A stretch of DNA of 64,000 nt. It comes from Mesorhizobium sp. 113-3-3 (GTDB lineage: Bacteria > Pseudomonadota > Alphaproteobacteria > Rhizobiales > Rhizobiaceae). The stretch lies in the NCBI RefSeq assembly GCF_016756495.1, contig NZ_AP023243.1, positions 3,476,501-3,540,500 of the forward strand, in the 5' to 3' direction. The notes under the pieces were generated by a model, which ran no database searches, was not told where the DNA came from, and worked only from the letters and a program-made list of their open reading frames with translations. How positions within the stretch are numbered: position 1 is the first letter of the stretch; every line of letters starts with the position of its first letter. Shown piece by piece: positions 1-8,370 of this stretch. Position numbers and translations under genes: made by a program.

Positions 1-599
1 TCGACATCACCGTCGGCGGCGTGCCACTGACGCTCTATCTCGTGCATTTCAAGTCGATGGGCTCGCCGCGCAACGGGCTCGACGGACGCGAGGCGACGAT
101 GCCGGTGCGCATCGCCGAGGCGCAAGCCGTGCGCCGGATTATCGAGGAGCGCTTCGGCGCGGATCATGCCGCTGACAAGCGCTGGGCGATCTGTGGCGAC
201 ATGAACGATTACCGCCAGCGCGTGAAGATCGCCGGCGATGATGTCGACGGCTACCGTTTCGAGGTGGTCGACGAGGCCCAGTCCTGCATCAACGTGCTGA
301 CGGCGGGCGGCTTCTGCGAGAACGTCATCGAGCGGCGGCCGGAAATGAACCGCTGGACCTTCTACCACACGCGCGGACCCGAAGAGCGGCATCTCTGCCA
401 GCTCGACTACATCCTGCTGTCCAGGGGGCTGGCGGCGAAGAACGCCACCGCCGTTCCCGACATCATCCGCAATGGTCAGCCCTGGCGCACGATCTTTCCG
501 GCTGGCCAGGAAGTCGAGCGCTTTCCGCGCGCGGGCTGGGACCGGCCGAAAGCGTCGGACCATTGCCCGGTGGCGATCACGCTGGATATGGCTCGATAA
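1..599 (+). CDS. Endonuclease/exonuclease/phosphatase family protein, C-terminal part
   Basis: The gene is open to the left edge, so only the last ~200 residues are present. It shows late motifs of the EEP (DNase I-like) fold: HFKSMGSP, the metal-site motif CGDMNDY, and the C-terminal SDHCPVAITLDM, whose Asp-His pair is the conserved catalytic end of the family. The family cleaves phosphodiester or phosphomonoester bonds in nucleic acids, lipids or sugars; the substrate cannot be told from this fragment. The downstream Nudix gene starts 3 bases after its stop, so the two are probably co-transcribed. Confidence 0.85.
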   Translation, partial: DITVGGVPLTLYLVHFKSMGSPRNGLDGREATMPVRIAEAQAVRRIIEERFGADHAADKRWAICGDMNDYRQRVKIAGDDVDGYRFEVVDEAQSCINVLTAGGFCENVIERRPEMNRWTFYHTRGPEERHLCQLDYILLSRGLAAKNATAVPDIIRNGQPWRTIFPAGQEVERFPRAGWDRPKASDHCPVAITLDMAR

Positions 600-601
600 A
601 C

Positions 602-1318
602 ATGAGTTTCGACCTGCCGCGCAATGTCATCCTGCCTGTCGATGCCGTCGACGTCCGGCTCGATCCCGGTCCGCATCCTTTCGCCAGGGATAATGCCGAA
701 GCGATCGCCGAGAACTGGCAGCGGGAGATTGCGGCCAATCCGGCGCTGTTCGACGGCACGGTGGTGCTGCTGTCGCAGCTTGCCTGGCGTGACGACAGCC
801 TGATCGGCCGCTGCCACGCGGTCAATTACTCCACCTTCATGCTCTGGCGGAAGCAGCGCGAGAATTCCGGCGCCGAGCATGCCTATGCCCACGCCATGCT
901 AGTGGCCGGCGACAATGCGCTGGTGGCGATCCGCATGGGACGTCACACGGTGGGTGCCGGCAGTGTCTATTTCGCCGCCGGCTCGTTCGAGCCGATCGAT
1001 TTCCGCGACGGTCTGGTCGATGTCGACTTCAACATGATCCGCGAAGTGCGCGAAGAGACCGGCCTTGACCTGTCGGCCGCCGAACGCGGCAAGCGCTATC
1101 ACGCCCTGTCGACGAGCAGCGGCACGGTGATCTTCCGCCGCTATCACGTCGACGGACCGGCCGACGAGATCGCGCGCCGAATCTCAGCCTTCGTCGCCAG
1201 CGAGACCGATCCGGAGATCGACGGGCCGGTGATCATCCGCCATGCCGGCGACCTGCCGGACGGGCTGGCATCGCATATGAAGCCGCTGATCGAGTGGCAT
1301 TTTTCGGGCGTAGGCTAG
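602..1318 (+). CDS. NUDIX hydrolase domain protein
   Basis: A 238-aa protein. The ATG at 602 was preferred to a start at 563, which would overlap the upstream gene. The centre holds a Nudix-like box ending in REVREETGLDL, the REXXEEXG part that binds the metal and hydrolyses nucleoside-diphosphate linkages. The first half of the box (around GSFEPIDFRDG) is longer than the canonical GX5E, so substrate and even activity are uncertain. The ~90 residues before the box match no domain I recognise. Its stop codon shares a CTAG with the stop of the convergent small membrane protein gene. Confidence 0.8.
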   Translation: MSFDLPRNVILPVDAVDVRLDPGPHPFARDNAEAIAENWQREIAANPALFDGTVVLLSQLAWRDDSLIGRCHAVNYSTFMLWRKQRENSGAEHAYAHAMLVAGDNALVAIRMGRHTVGAGSVYFAAGSFEPIDFRDGLVDVDFNMIREVREETGLDLSAAERGKRYHALSTSSGTVIFRRYHVDGPADEIARRISAFVASETDPEIDGPVIIRHAGDLPDGLASHMKPLIEWHFSGVG

Positions 1319-1557
1319 CGGCGCGCCTTGTCCTGCACCGCCTTGCGGTCGTTGCGGGCCGCGACGAGGAACAAGATAACGCCGATGCCCAGCAACCCAC
1401 CCATGGCCATTCCCATGGTCTGGCCGACGACGGCCTGGAAATCTGACGTGACGCGATCCGGATTGGCCATGCCGTAACGGGCGAGATACCACCAGATGCC
1501 CGCCAGCGCGGCCTCGATGATCACCATTGTCAGGACCAGTCGCGCCTTCTTGCTCAT
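1315..1557 (-). CDS. Small two-helix inner-membrane protein
   Basis: An 80-aa protein with a basic N-terminus (MSKKAR), a hydrophobic segment at about residues 6-26, a short polar loop, a second Gly-rich membrane segment at about residues 48-67 and a basic C-terminus. No enzyme motif is visible, so the function is unknown. It is convergent with the Nudix gene and shares stop-codon bases with it. It lies 125 bp downstream of the efflux operon on the same strand and could be co-transcribed with it. Confidence 0.6.
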   Translation of the reverse strand: MSKKARLVLTMVIIEAALAGIWWYLARYGMANPDRVTSDFQAVVGQTMGMAMGGLLGIGVILFLVAARNDRKAVQDKARR

Positions 1558-1682
1558 ATCTTGTTCCTCGGCCGGAGACGTCTTGCCTTAACATCGTCGA
1601 CCAGCCGGCGACAGTGCCATCGGTGCAGGCAAGCGCCAAGGTTGGGGATAGCCGTCGATTGTGCTGGACCCGGTCCGGCCCT

Positions 1683-2900
1683 TTATTCGTGCCTGAGCGC
1701 GTCGATCGGATCGAGCCTGGCGCCGCGCAGCGCCGGGAAGAAGCCGAACACCATGCCGATGAGCGCAGAGAAGCCGACGGCGAGCAGGATGACGGCCGGA
1801 CTTGGTGCGAAGGGGATGGTCAGCGTCACCGCGGCGAGGCCGGCGAGCGCCAGGCCGGTCAGGATGCCGATGATGCCGCCCAGCAGCGACAGCACCGTCG
1901 CCTCGACCAGGAACTGGATGAGGATGTGCTTTTCATGCGCGCCGATGGCGAGCCTGATGCCGATCTCGCGCGTGCGCTCGGTGACCGAGACCAGCATGAT
2001 GTTCATGATGCCGATGCCGCCGACCAAAAGGCTGACGCCGGCGACCGCGCCGAGCATGCCGGTCATGGTGGTGGTGGCGCTGGCCATGGCGTCGGCGATC
2101 TGTGTCATGTCGCGGATGGCGAAATCGCTCTCGCGGTCGGGCGTGATGCGGCGCGCATCGCGCAAAATATCCTCGACGCGCGGCTGCAACTCGCTGGTCG
2201 GCGTGCGGTCGTCGGCGGCGATGTAGATGTTGTCGATGTCGCGGTTGCCGGCGATGCGGCGCTGATAGGCATGCAGTGGCATCAGGACGACATTGTCCTG
2301 GTCCTGGCCGAAGCCGGTGTAGCCCTTGGGCTCGAGCAGGCCGATGATCTTGCAGGAGGTGCGGTTGACGCGGATGATCTCGCCCTCGGGATCGCCGGCG
2401 CCGAAGAATTGCTGGCGCACCGTCTCGCCGATCAGGCAGACGCCGGTGCCCGAGCGGGTTTCGGAATCGCTGAACGGCCGGCCCGACACCAGCTTCCAGT
2501 CGCGCGCATCGAGATAGGCGCTGTCGGTGCCGGTGACGCCCGAGGTCAGGCTCTCGGTGCCGAAGATGACGCGGACCTGCTTTTGCGAAGCCGGCGAGAT
2601 GGCGCGCGCGCCGGTCAGATGCGTGACAAGTGCTTCAAGGTCCTTTTCGGCCAGCGGTCGCACCACCTGGTCGAGCCCGCCAGGACCACCGGGACCAGCC
2701 GGGCGGCCAGACCGGACGACAAGCAGGTTGCTGCCGAGCTTGGAGATGTCGGCCTTGACCTTCTGCGTGGTGCCGGAGCCGATGGTCAGCATGGCGATGA
2801 CGGCGGCGACACCGATGACGATGCCGAGCAGCGTGAGGAACGAGCGCAGCACATTGCGGCGGATGGAGCGCAGCGACAGGCGGACGGTTTCCCAGATCAT
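1683..2900 (-). CDS. MacB-like ABC transporter permease
   Basis: A 405-aa permease with the MacB/FtsX layout: one membrane helix near residues 18-40, a large periplasmic domain (MacB_PCD, about residues 45-255), then three C-terminal helices with the typical VSVTERTREIGIRLAIGA segment. Such permeases are mechanotransmission exporters acting with a separate ATPase and a periplasmic adaptor; here both lie immediately upstream. The start overlaps the ATPase stop by 4 bp. Unlike E. coli MacB the ATPase is a separate protein. No outer-membrane channel gene is adjacent. The substrate (peptide, macrolide or siderophore-like) cannot be deduced. Confidence 0.88.
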   Translation of the reverse strand: MIWETVRLSLRSIRRNVLRSFLTLLGIVIGVAAVIAMLTIGSGTTQKVKADISKLGSNLLVVRSGRPAGPGGPGGLDQVVRPLAEKDLEALVTHLTGARAISPASQKQVRVIFGTESLTSGVTGTDSAYLDARDWKLVSGRPFSDSETRSGTGVCLIGETVRQQFFGAGDPEGEIIRVNRTSCKIIGLLEPKGYTGFGQDQDNVVLMPLHAYQRRIAGNRDIDNIYIAADDRTPTSELQPRVEDILRDARRITPDRESDFAIRDMTQIADAMASATTTMTGMLGAVAGVSLLVGGIGIMNIMLVSVTERTREIGIRLAIGAHEKHILIQFLVEATVLSLLGGIIGILTGLALAGLAAVTLTIPFAPSPAVILLAVGFSALIGMVFGFFPALRGARLDPIDALRHE

Positions 2901-3604
2901 GCCAGCTCCACCTTCATGGTGTCTGAGGCGACGTGGCCGTCGAGGAAGCGGATGGTGCGCTCGGCATAGTCGGCGACGTCGGCCTCGTGCGTGACCATGG
3001 TGACGGTCAGGCCGAGCTCGGTGTTGAGCTTTGTCAGCAGCTCCATGATCTCATGCGTGCGGGCCGTGTCGAGATTGCCGGTCGGCTCGTCGGCGACAAG
3101 CAGCGTCGGCCGTGTGACGATGGCGCGCGCGATCGCCACGCGCTGCTGCTGGCCGCCGGAGAGCTCCGCTGGCGTGTGATGCTCGCGGCCGACAAGGCCG
3201 ACCTGGGCGAGCGCCTGCATGGCAAGGTCGCGACGCTCGCGGGCCGCCACCCCACGATAGATCAGCGGCAGTTCGACATTCTCGGCCGCCGTGGTGCGCG
3301 CCAGGAGATTGTAGCCCTGGAAAACGAAGCCGACATAGAGGTTGCGCAGCATGGCGCGGCGGTTGCGGTCGAGCCGGCCGGCATCGACGCCCATGAAGGA
3401 ATAGGTTCCGGCGGTCGGCGTGTCGAGGCAGCCGATGATGTTCATCGCCGTCGATTTGCCGGAGCCTGACGGCCCCATGATGGCGACGAATTCGCCCCGC
3501 CTGATGGCAAGGTCGACGCCGGCCAGCGCGTGCACGCGGGCCTCGCCCTGGCCATAGCTCTTCCAGACCTTGTCGAAGGTGATGAGGGGCGCGCCCGCGG
3601 CCAC
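2897..3604 (-). CDS. ABC transporter ATP-binding protein, MacB/LolD class
   Basis: A 235-aa ATPase of the type that powers MacB/FtsX permeases. Walker A (GPSGSGKST) lies near residue 45, the signature [15 protein letters not shown] near 148 and Walker B ([12 protein letters not shown]) near 170, followed by the H-loop (MVTHEADVA). It is the middle gene of a three-gene efflux operon: it starts 4 bp after the adaptor gene and overlaps the permease gene by 4 bp. Confidence 0.9.
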   Translation of the reverse strand: MAAGAPLITFDKVWKSYGQGEARVHALAGVDLAIRRGEFVAIMGPSGSGKSTAMNIIGCLDTPTAGTYSFMGVDAGRLDRNRRAMLRNLYVGFVFQGYNLLARTTAAENVELPLIYRGVAARERRDLAMQALAQVGLVGREHHTPAELSGGQQQRVAIARAIVTRPTLLVADEPTGNLDTARTHEIMELLTKLNTELGLTVTMVTHEADVADYAERTIRFLDGHVASDTMKVELA

Positions 3605-3608
3605 GGAA

Positions 3609-4901
3609 TCAGCTCCGCAGCTGCGAGGCCGTGATGACCTGCGCGCCTTCCTCCAGGCCGGACGTGATCTCGGTCAGTTCACCATCGGTCGAGCCGATCT
3701 TGACGTTGACCGCATGCGGCCGGCCGTTTTCCAGGACGTAGAGCGTGCGCGAGCCATCGGTGGGGGCCGTCGCTGGCTGGCGCTGACGATTGCCGCCGGG
3801 ACGGCCCATGCGGCCGGTGAACAGGTCGCTGAAGCTCCACGCACGCGCTGCTTGCTGCGCCGGGCGATAGCGGAACGCGGAGGAGGGGACCGTGAGCACG
3901 CCCTTGGCTTGCCTCGTGACGACAGAAACGGTGGCGGTCATGCCCGGGCGAAGCAACAGCTCGTTGTTGTCGACCTCAAGCCGCGCATTGTAGGTGACGA
4001 CGCCGTCCGTGGTGACCGAGGCATAGGAAATATCGCGGATCTCGGCATCGAACGGACGGTCGGGAAAAGCATCGACCGTGAAACGCGCGTGCTGGCCCGA
4101 CTTGACCGCGCCGATGTCGGCCTCGTCGACAGCCGCCACCAGTTCCATGTTCCTGAGATCCGCGGCGATGATGAACAGCACCGGCGCCTGCAGCGAGGAG
4201 GCGACCGTCTGGCCGGGGTCGACCGAACGCGTCAGCACGATGCCGTCGATCGGCGCGTAGATGGTCGAGTTGGCAAGGTCGGTCTGCTGCGATTTCAAAT
4301 CGGCATTGGCGATGGCGAGATTGGCTTGCGCGCTGTCCAGCGCCGCCTTCGAGCGGTCGCGCGTCGCGGTCGCCGCCTCGAGCGACTGGTCGGTCGCCAT
4401 GCCGCGCTTGGTCAAGGCGGCGGCGCGCACCAGCCCGCTCTCGTTCTCCGCCAGCGTCACCGTGGCATCCTCGACATTGGCGGCCGCGCCCTTGGCGGAA
4501 GCCTCGGCGCGTTCGATCTGCACCTGCAGCTTGGTGGTGTCGAGCGCGGCCAGCACATCGCCCTTCTTCACCTGCTGGTTCTCGTTGACCGAGACCGAGC
4601 GGATGATGCCGGAGAGCTGGCTGGAAATGTCGACCTGGGTGAGGGGCTGCAGCGTACCCGTCGCCGACACCTGGACGGTGAGGTCGGCCTTGGAGGCCGG
4701 AACGGTGGTGTAATCGATCCTGGCGGGCGTGCCCGCGTACCATTGATAGAGGCCAAGACCGGCGGCAAGCACGATCAGGGTCAGCAGAGCATAGAGCCAG
4801 CCACGCCGGCGCGTCTTGCTCCGCCCCTTTTTATCGAGCCCGAGCGCCGTCTCGATGGCGGAATCCGATTCCGTCTTTGGCAGATTGACAATCTGGTCCA
4901 C
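3609..4901 (-). CDS. Periplasmic adaptor (MacA/HlyD family)
   Basis: A 430-aa membrane-fusion protein. A cytoplasmic N-terminus (about 35 residues) precedes one membrane anchor (about residues 36-55), then a biotinyl-lipoyl half, a long alpha-helical hairpin (about residues 110-190) and the second lipoyl half (DLANSTIYAPIDG), ending in beta-barrel and membrane-proximal domains. It should bridge the MacB-like permease to an outer-membrane channel. A Gly/Arg/Gln-rich stretch near residues 350-375 is an unusual flexible insert. It is the first gene of the operon and lies 101 bp from the divergent phzF-like gene. Confidence 0.88.
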   Translation of the reverse strand: MDQIVNLPKTESDSAIETALGLDKKGRSKTRRRGWLYALLTLIVLAAGLGLYQWYAGTPARIDYTTVPASKADLTVQVSATGTLQPLTQVDISSQLSGIIRSVSVNENQQVKKGDVLAALDTTKLQVQIERAEASAKGAAANVEDATVTLAENESGLVRAAALTKRGMATDQSLEAATATRDRSKAALDSAQANLAIANADLKSQQTDLANSTIYAPIDGIVLTRSVDPGQTVASSLQAPVLFIIAADLRNMELVAAVDEADIGAVKSGQHARFTVDAFPDRPFDAEIRDISYASVTTDGVVTYNARLEVDNNELLLRPGMTATVSVVTRQAKGVLTVPSSAFRYRPAQQAARAWSFSDLFTGRMGRPGGNRQRQPATAPTDGSRTLYVLENGRPHAVNVKIGSTDGELTEITSGLEEGAQVITASQLRS

Positions 4902-5002
4902 GTCGGACCCCTATGATGCGTAATGTCCCTATCTGTGCACAGATCAGGCTTGCCGGTTCGAATATCAAATTAAATTTCGCCCATGTTGGGATTGAGGCAG
5001 GA

Positions 5003-5911
5003 ATGCAAACCCGGAATTACTTGCTTTACGATGTGTTTACGACCGAGCGACTGGCCGGCAATCCGCTGGCCGTGGTGTTGGATTGCAAAGGTCTGGACAC
5101 CGCCGCGATGCAGGCCATCGCGCGCGAATTCAACCTGTCCGAGACGGTCTTTGTGCTGCCGCCGGACAATCCCAAGCATAAGAACCGCATCCGCATCTTC
5201 ACGCCGGACTATGAAATGCCGTTCGCCGGCCATCCGACGGTCGGTTCGGCAATCGCGCTGGCGGAACTCTCCGGCGAGGGCGGCGCCGGTATCTTCGTGC
5301 TGGAAGAGAATATCGGCCCGGTGCGCTGCGCCGTCAGCACGCATGATGGCGCCACCTTCGCCGAGTTCGATCTCGCGAAATTGCCGGAGCCTTTGAAGCT
5401 GGAGGCCGATCCGCAGGCGATCGGCGCCGCCCTTGGCCTGGCGCCGCATGAGATCGGCTTCGAGAATCACCGCGTCGCCTTCTGGTCGGCGGGCGTGCCC
5501 TATGTGACCATCCCGGTCGCCAATCTCGAAGCGGCAGGCCGCATCCGGCTGGACAACCAGGCGTGGTCGGAACTGGCGCCGCGCAAGAGCGAGTGGGCCT
5601 TCGCCAGCCCCTATGTCTATTGCCGCGAGACGGTGAACCATGAAAGCGCCTTCCATGTGCGCATGATCGTGCCCGGCACGCCTTCCTACGAAGATCCGGC
5701 GACCGGATCGGCGGCGGCGGCCTTCGCCGGCGCCATCATGCATTTCGATGCTCCGACGGATGGTATTTCGCAGCTGTGGATCGAGCAGGGGCTGGAGATG
5801 GGCCGGCCGTCGCGCATTCGCCTGGAACTGACCGTGCAAGGCGGAAAACTGGCCTCGGCGCGCATTGGCGGCCATGCCGTGAAGGTGGCGGAAGGCAAGC
5901 TTTTCCTCTGA
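5003..5911 (+). CDS. PhzF family isomerase
   Basis: A 302-aa protein of the PhzF/diaminopimelate-epimerase-like fold. The N-terminal half shows YDVFTTERLAGNPLAVV and the family's catalytic-Glu region (EFNLSETVFVLPP), then PFAGHPTVGSA; the C-terminal half repeats the fold with YEDPATGSAAAAFAG. PhzF acts in phenazine synthesis, but most rhizobial relatives are of unknown substrate and no phenazine genes are nearby. The ATG at 5003 was chosen because a GGCAGG ribosome-binding site lies just upstream and the protein then starts like its family; a longer reading from 4913 adds 30 residues unlike the family. Confidence 0.88.
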   Translation: MQTRNYLLYDVFTTERLAGNPLAVVLDCKGLDTAAMQAIAREFNLSETVFVLPPDNPKHKNRIRIFTPDYEMPFAGHPTVGSAIALAELSGEGGAGIFVLEENIGPVRCAVSTHDGATFAEFDLAKLPEPLKLEADPQAIGAALGLAPHEIGFENHRVAFWSAGVPYVTIPVANLEAAGRIRLDNQAWSELAPRKSEWAFASPYVYCRETVNHESAFHVRMIVPGTPSYEDPATGSAAAAFAGAIMHFDAPTDGISQLWIEQGLEMGRPSRIRLELTVQGGKLASARIGGHAVKVAEGKLFL

Positions 5912-6017
5912 TCGCTGAAAGGGTTTGTCGATTTGTCGGGAAATGATTCCGGCAGGGCTAGACATGACCGATGGTGGCGGCTATATGCCCGCCAACGCCG
6001 GTTTTTGCCGGCCGAGT

Positions 6018-6093
<76 letters not shown>

Positions 6094-6263
6094 TTTTTCC
6101 GCTGATATTTCAACATGCTACAGGCGATATGGGGAGCCAGTTTGGCCCCGCCAAATCTCCAAAAAGGTAAAATCCCCGGTAACAGGCCTGCGAGGGCGGG
6201 CAAGACCGCCGTACATGCCGACAACAAGGGCGCGATCCTGCATTGTCCAACGGCAACTCCCAG

Positions 6264-6295
6264 CCTTGGGCTAGGGCTAAAACCCAATCCCAAGG
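6264..6295 (-). terminator. Possible hairpin terminator after the secreted-protein gene
   Basis: CCTTGGG at 6264-6270 pairs with CCCAAGG at 6289-6295. The stem begins directly after the stop codon of the minus-strand gene that ends at 6296. There is no T-tract, so termination efficiency is unclear. The rest of 6094-6263 shows no gene. Confidence 0.35.
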
Positions 6296-6670
6296 TCATT
6301 CATCGCGCCAGTATGGGTGGGAACAGCTGAATTGGCGCGAGCCAACCAGACGACGTTTGGTCCCCGATATCGTTGTTTGGACCTGCGGATCATTCGCGGT
6401 CATGTCGGGTACGACAATGTAACCCTGATCGACAAGCTGCAGTTTCAGCTCTGCCAGGTGGCGCCTAAATCCGTTTTCGACGTAGCTGCGAGGATACCGC
6501 CATCCGTTCCTGCATGCTCGCACGAGGATGTCGGAATACAGTTCAGCGCTGGCAGCTTCCACCGCTTCTTCGGAAATCAGTTTGCCGTTAGTTTGGGTGC
6601 CTTCGGACAAGCATGGCCCCGCCGACACCGACAGCACCAGTATTGCGGTCAAGACAGACAACCTTGTCAT
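6296..6670 (-). CDS. Small secreted protein of unknown function
   Basis: A 124-aa protein with a Sec-type signal peptide: MTRLSV, then a hydrophobic core (TAILVLSVSAG) and likely cleavage near residue 23. The mature part is basic, with two cysteines (RACRN and FSCSH) that could form a disulphide in the periplasm. The ATG at 6670 was chosen because GGAGG lies just upstream and the signal peptide starts there; the frame runs open to a TTG at 6886, but that would bury the signal peptide. I recognise no family. It is divergent from the LuxR-TPR gene 196 bp away, so the two may share a regulatory region. Confidence 0.65.
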   Translation of the reverse strand: MTRLSVLTAILVLSVSAGPCLSEGTQTNGKLISEEAVEAASAELYSDILVRACRNGWRYPRSYVENGFRRHLAELKLQLVDQGYIVVPDMTANDPQVQTTISGTKRRLVGSRQFSCSHPYWRDE

Positions 6671-6866
6671 GGAGGCCCTCCGTGTTCTGAATCGACCAGG
6701 GTCTGCCATGCGACCAGACCCTGCCGACCTGCGGAGGCTAGGATGCTGACCCGTCGGATGGAATCGTGCAAATGCAGTGTTTTCGATGTCGCATCTGTAG
6801 TATTTCACTAAGGCAAGGCCATCGGTTCTTAGCCACGGGTCGGCAGCGGATGGGGAGTTCGAAACA

Positions 6867-8309
6867 ATGCTTCGCGCCGTAGGCAATCCTCTCGCCGGCT
6901 TGTCGGATCGGGAGTTGGTGATCGCGGCAAAGTTCGCGGAGGGAATGACCTATCGCGAAATCGGTGAAACGCTGTTCATAGCGCCGACCACGGTCCGGAC
7001 CCATCTCTCGGCCGTTTATCGGAAGCTCGATGTTCGCAGCAAAGTGACGCTTGCTGCGTTCCTTGCCGATCACCGCCAGCAGGACCTCAGCCAGGCACTA
7101 CCCGGAAGCCTTTCGACGGACGAGTCAGGCCCGCCAGTCGTCGCGGTTCTCCCGTTCGACAATCTAAGTGGAGAAGAACGCTGGACCCGTATCGCCGATG
7201 GTTTGTCGGCGGACCTCATAGTTGATCTCGCCCGTTACCGCGACCTTGCGGTGATCGCCCGTCAGACAATGCTTTCCTACAAGGGACGGCATGTTGACGT
7301 GCGAGACCTCGGACGAGAGTTGAATGCTGACTATGTGATCGAGGGAAGTTTTCAAGTGGACGGGCAGAGGGTGCGCATCCGCGTCCAACTCGTCGACGCC
7401 CACACAGGGGTCGATGTCTGGACCGTGCGTTACGATCGGTCCGCGAACAACCTGTTTGCGATGCTGGACAGCGTGACCGAGAACGTCATCAATGTCCTTG
7501 CAACTTGTCACGGTCAGCTCGCAAATCTGCGACGCGATGCGGCTCGGCGGAAGCCACCAGCAAGTTTGCAGGCTTATGATTGCTACCTGCTTGGGCTCGA
7601 GCAGAAACACCTTTTCACCCGTGAGTCGAACAAGGAGGCGATACGACTGCTGGCGCGCGCAATCGAACTCGATCCGGGTCTTGCAAGAGCCTGGACCGCG
7701 TTGGCACTTGCGCATGCTGTGGACGCCATCAACGGGTTTACCGACGACGTTTCCGGCTCGATCGAGAGCTGGAGCAAATGTGTCAAGCAAGCGCTGGCGC
7801 TCGATCCGGCCGATGTTTACGCCCGCATTATGCTTGCCGATCTTCGGGCATTGCAGGGCGATGTCGAAGCTGCTGTCGAAGAACATGACCGAGTGTTGGC
7901 GGCTGCTCCAAATGACGCTGACTCGCTTGCCCTTCTTGCGGGTAGCCTTGCTCTTGTTGGTAGCGACCCGAAGCGTGGCTACGAACTGGCCAAGCGAGCG
8001 GTCCAGCTAAATCCATATGTGCCCTGGTATTACGGAATGCTTGCGCGATGCAGCTACGTTCTAGGCCTTTATCGGGAATCGCTGCTCGCGCTACGTCAAT
8101 CTGCGCCAGATTCGCCCGCCACACTTCTGTTTCTGGCAATGGCTCATGCGATGCTCAATGAAACGCCTCAGGTCGCTAAGATCAATTCACGACTGAAGGA
8201 CGAGTTCCCGGACTTCACGCCCGAAGTGTTCATCAGAACCTATCCGGTTACCAATCCTCTCGCCATTGCTGCGATCAGAGAAGGCGCCCGTTGTGCGGGT
8301 TTGGCATAG
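6867..8309 (+). CDS. LuxR-type HTH regulator with TolB-like and TPR domains
   Basis: A 480-aa predicted regulator. Residues ~8-65 form a LuxR/GerE helix-turn-helix (LSDRELVIAAKFAEGMTYREIGE, then TTVRTHLSAVYRKLDV). Residues ~90-200 match the TolB-like domain found in adenylate-cyclase/TPR proteins (AVLPFDNLSGEERWTRIADG, ADYVIEGSFQVDGQRVRI). Residues ~230-440 hold TPR-like helices, for example AIELDPGLARAWTALALAHA. The layout suggests DNA binding driven by a protein or ligand interaction rather than phosphorylation. No cyclase or membrane domain is present. Base composition is lower in G+C than the flanking cob and efflux genes, consistent with acquisition. The target is unknown; the divergent secreted-protein gene is a candidate. 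Confidence 0.82.
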   Translation: MLRAVGNPLAGLSDRELVIAAKFAEGMTYREIGETLFIAPTTVRTHLSAVYRKLDVRSKVTLAAFLADHRQQDLSQALPGSLSTDESGPPVVAVLPFDNLSGEERWTRIADGLSADLIVDLARYRDLAVIARQTMLSYKGRHVDVRDLGRELNADYVIEGSFQVDGQRVRIRVQLVDAHTGVDVWTVRYDRSANNLFAMLDSVTENVINVLATCHGQLANLRRDAARRKPPASLQAYDCYLLGLEQKHLFTRESNKEAIRLLARAIELDPGLARAWTALALAHAVDAINGFTDDVSGSIESWSKCVKQALALDPADVYARIMLADLRALQGDVEAAVEEHDRVLAAAPNDADSLALLAGSLALVGSDPKRGYELAKRAVQLNPYVPWYYGMLARCSYVLGLYRESLLALRQSAPDSPATLLFLAMAHAMLNETPQVAKINSRLKDEFPDFTPEVFIRTYPVTNPLAIAAIREGARCAGLA

Positions 8310-8341
8310 CCTCGAATAATCAAGATGACGTTATTTCGATG

Positions 8342-8358
8342 TTTCAACAGTGTTGAAA
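8342..8358. terminator. Palindrome between convergent genes, possible bidirectional terminator
   Basis: TTTCAACA-G-TGTTGAAA is a perfect 8-bp inverted repeat. It is flanked on both sides by a direct repeat ATTTCGATG (8333-8341 and 8358-8366). It lies in the 61-bp gap between the 3' ends of the LuxR-TPR gene and cobT, which suits a bidirectional terminator, although the loop is only one base, so a protein-binding site is also possible. Confidence 0.4.
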
Positions 8359-8370
8359 TTTCGATGGAGT

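Noticed and set aside
1527..2969. 480-aa plus-strand ORF opposite the MacB-like permease
   Set aside because: It lies antisense to a clear permease gene and has an Asp/Ala/Gly/Arg-skewed composition typical of shadow frames in high-G+C DNA.
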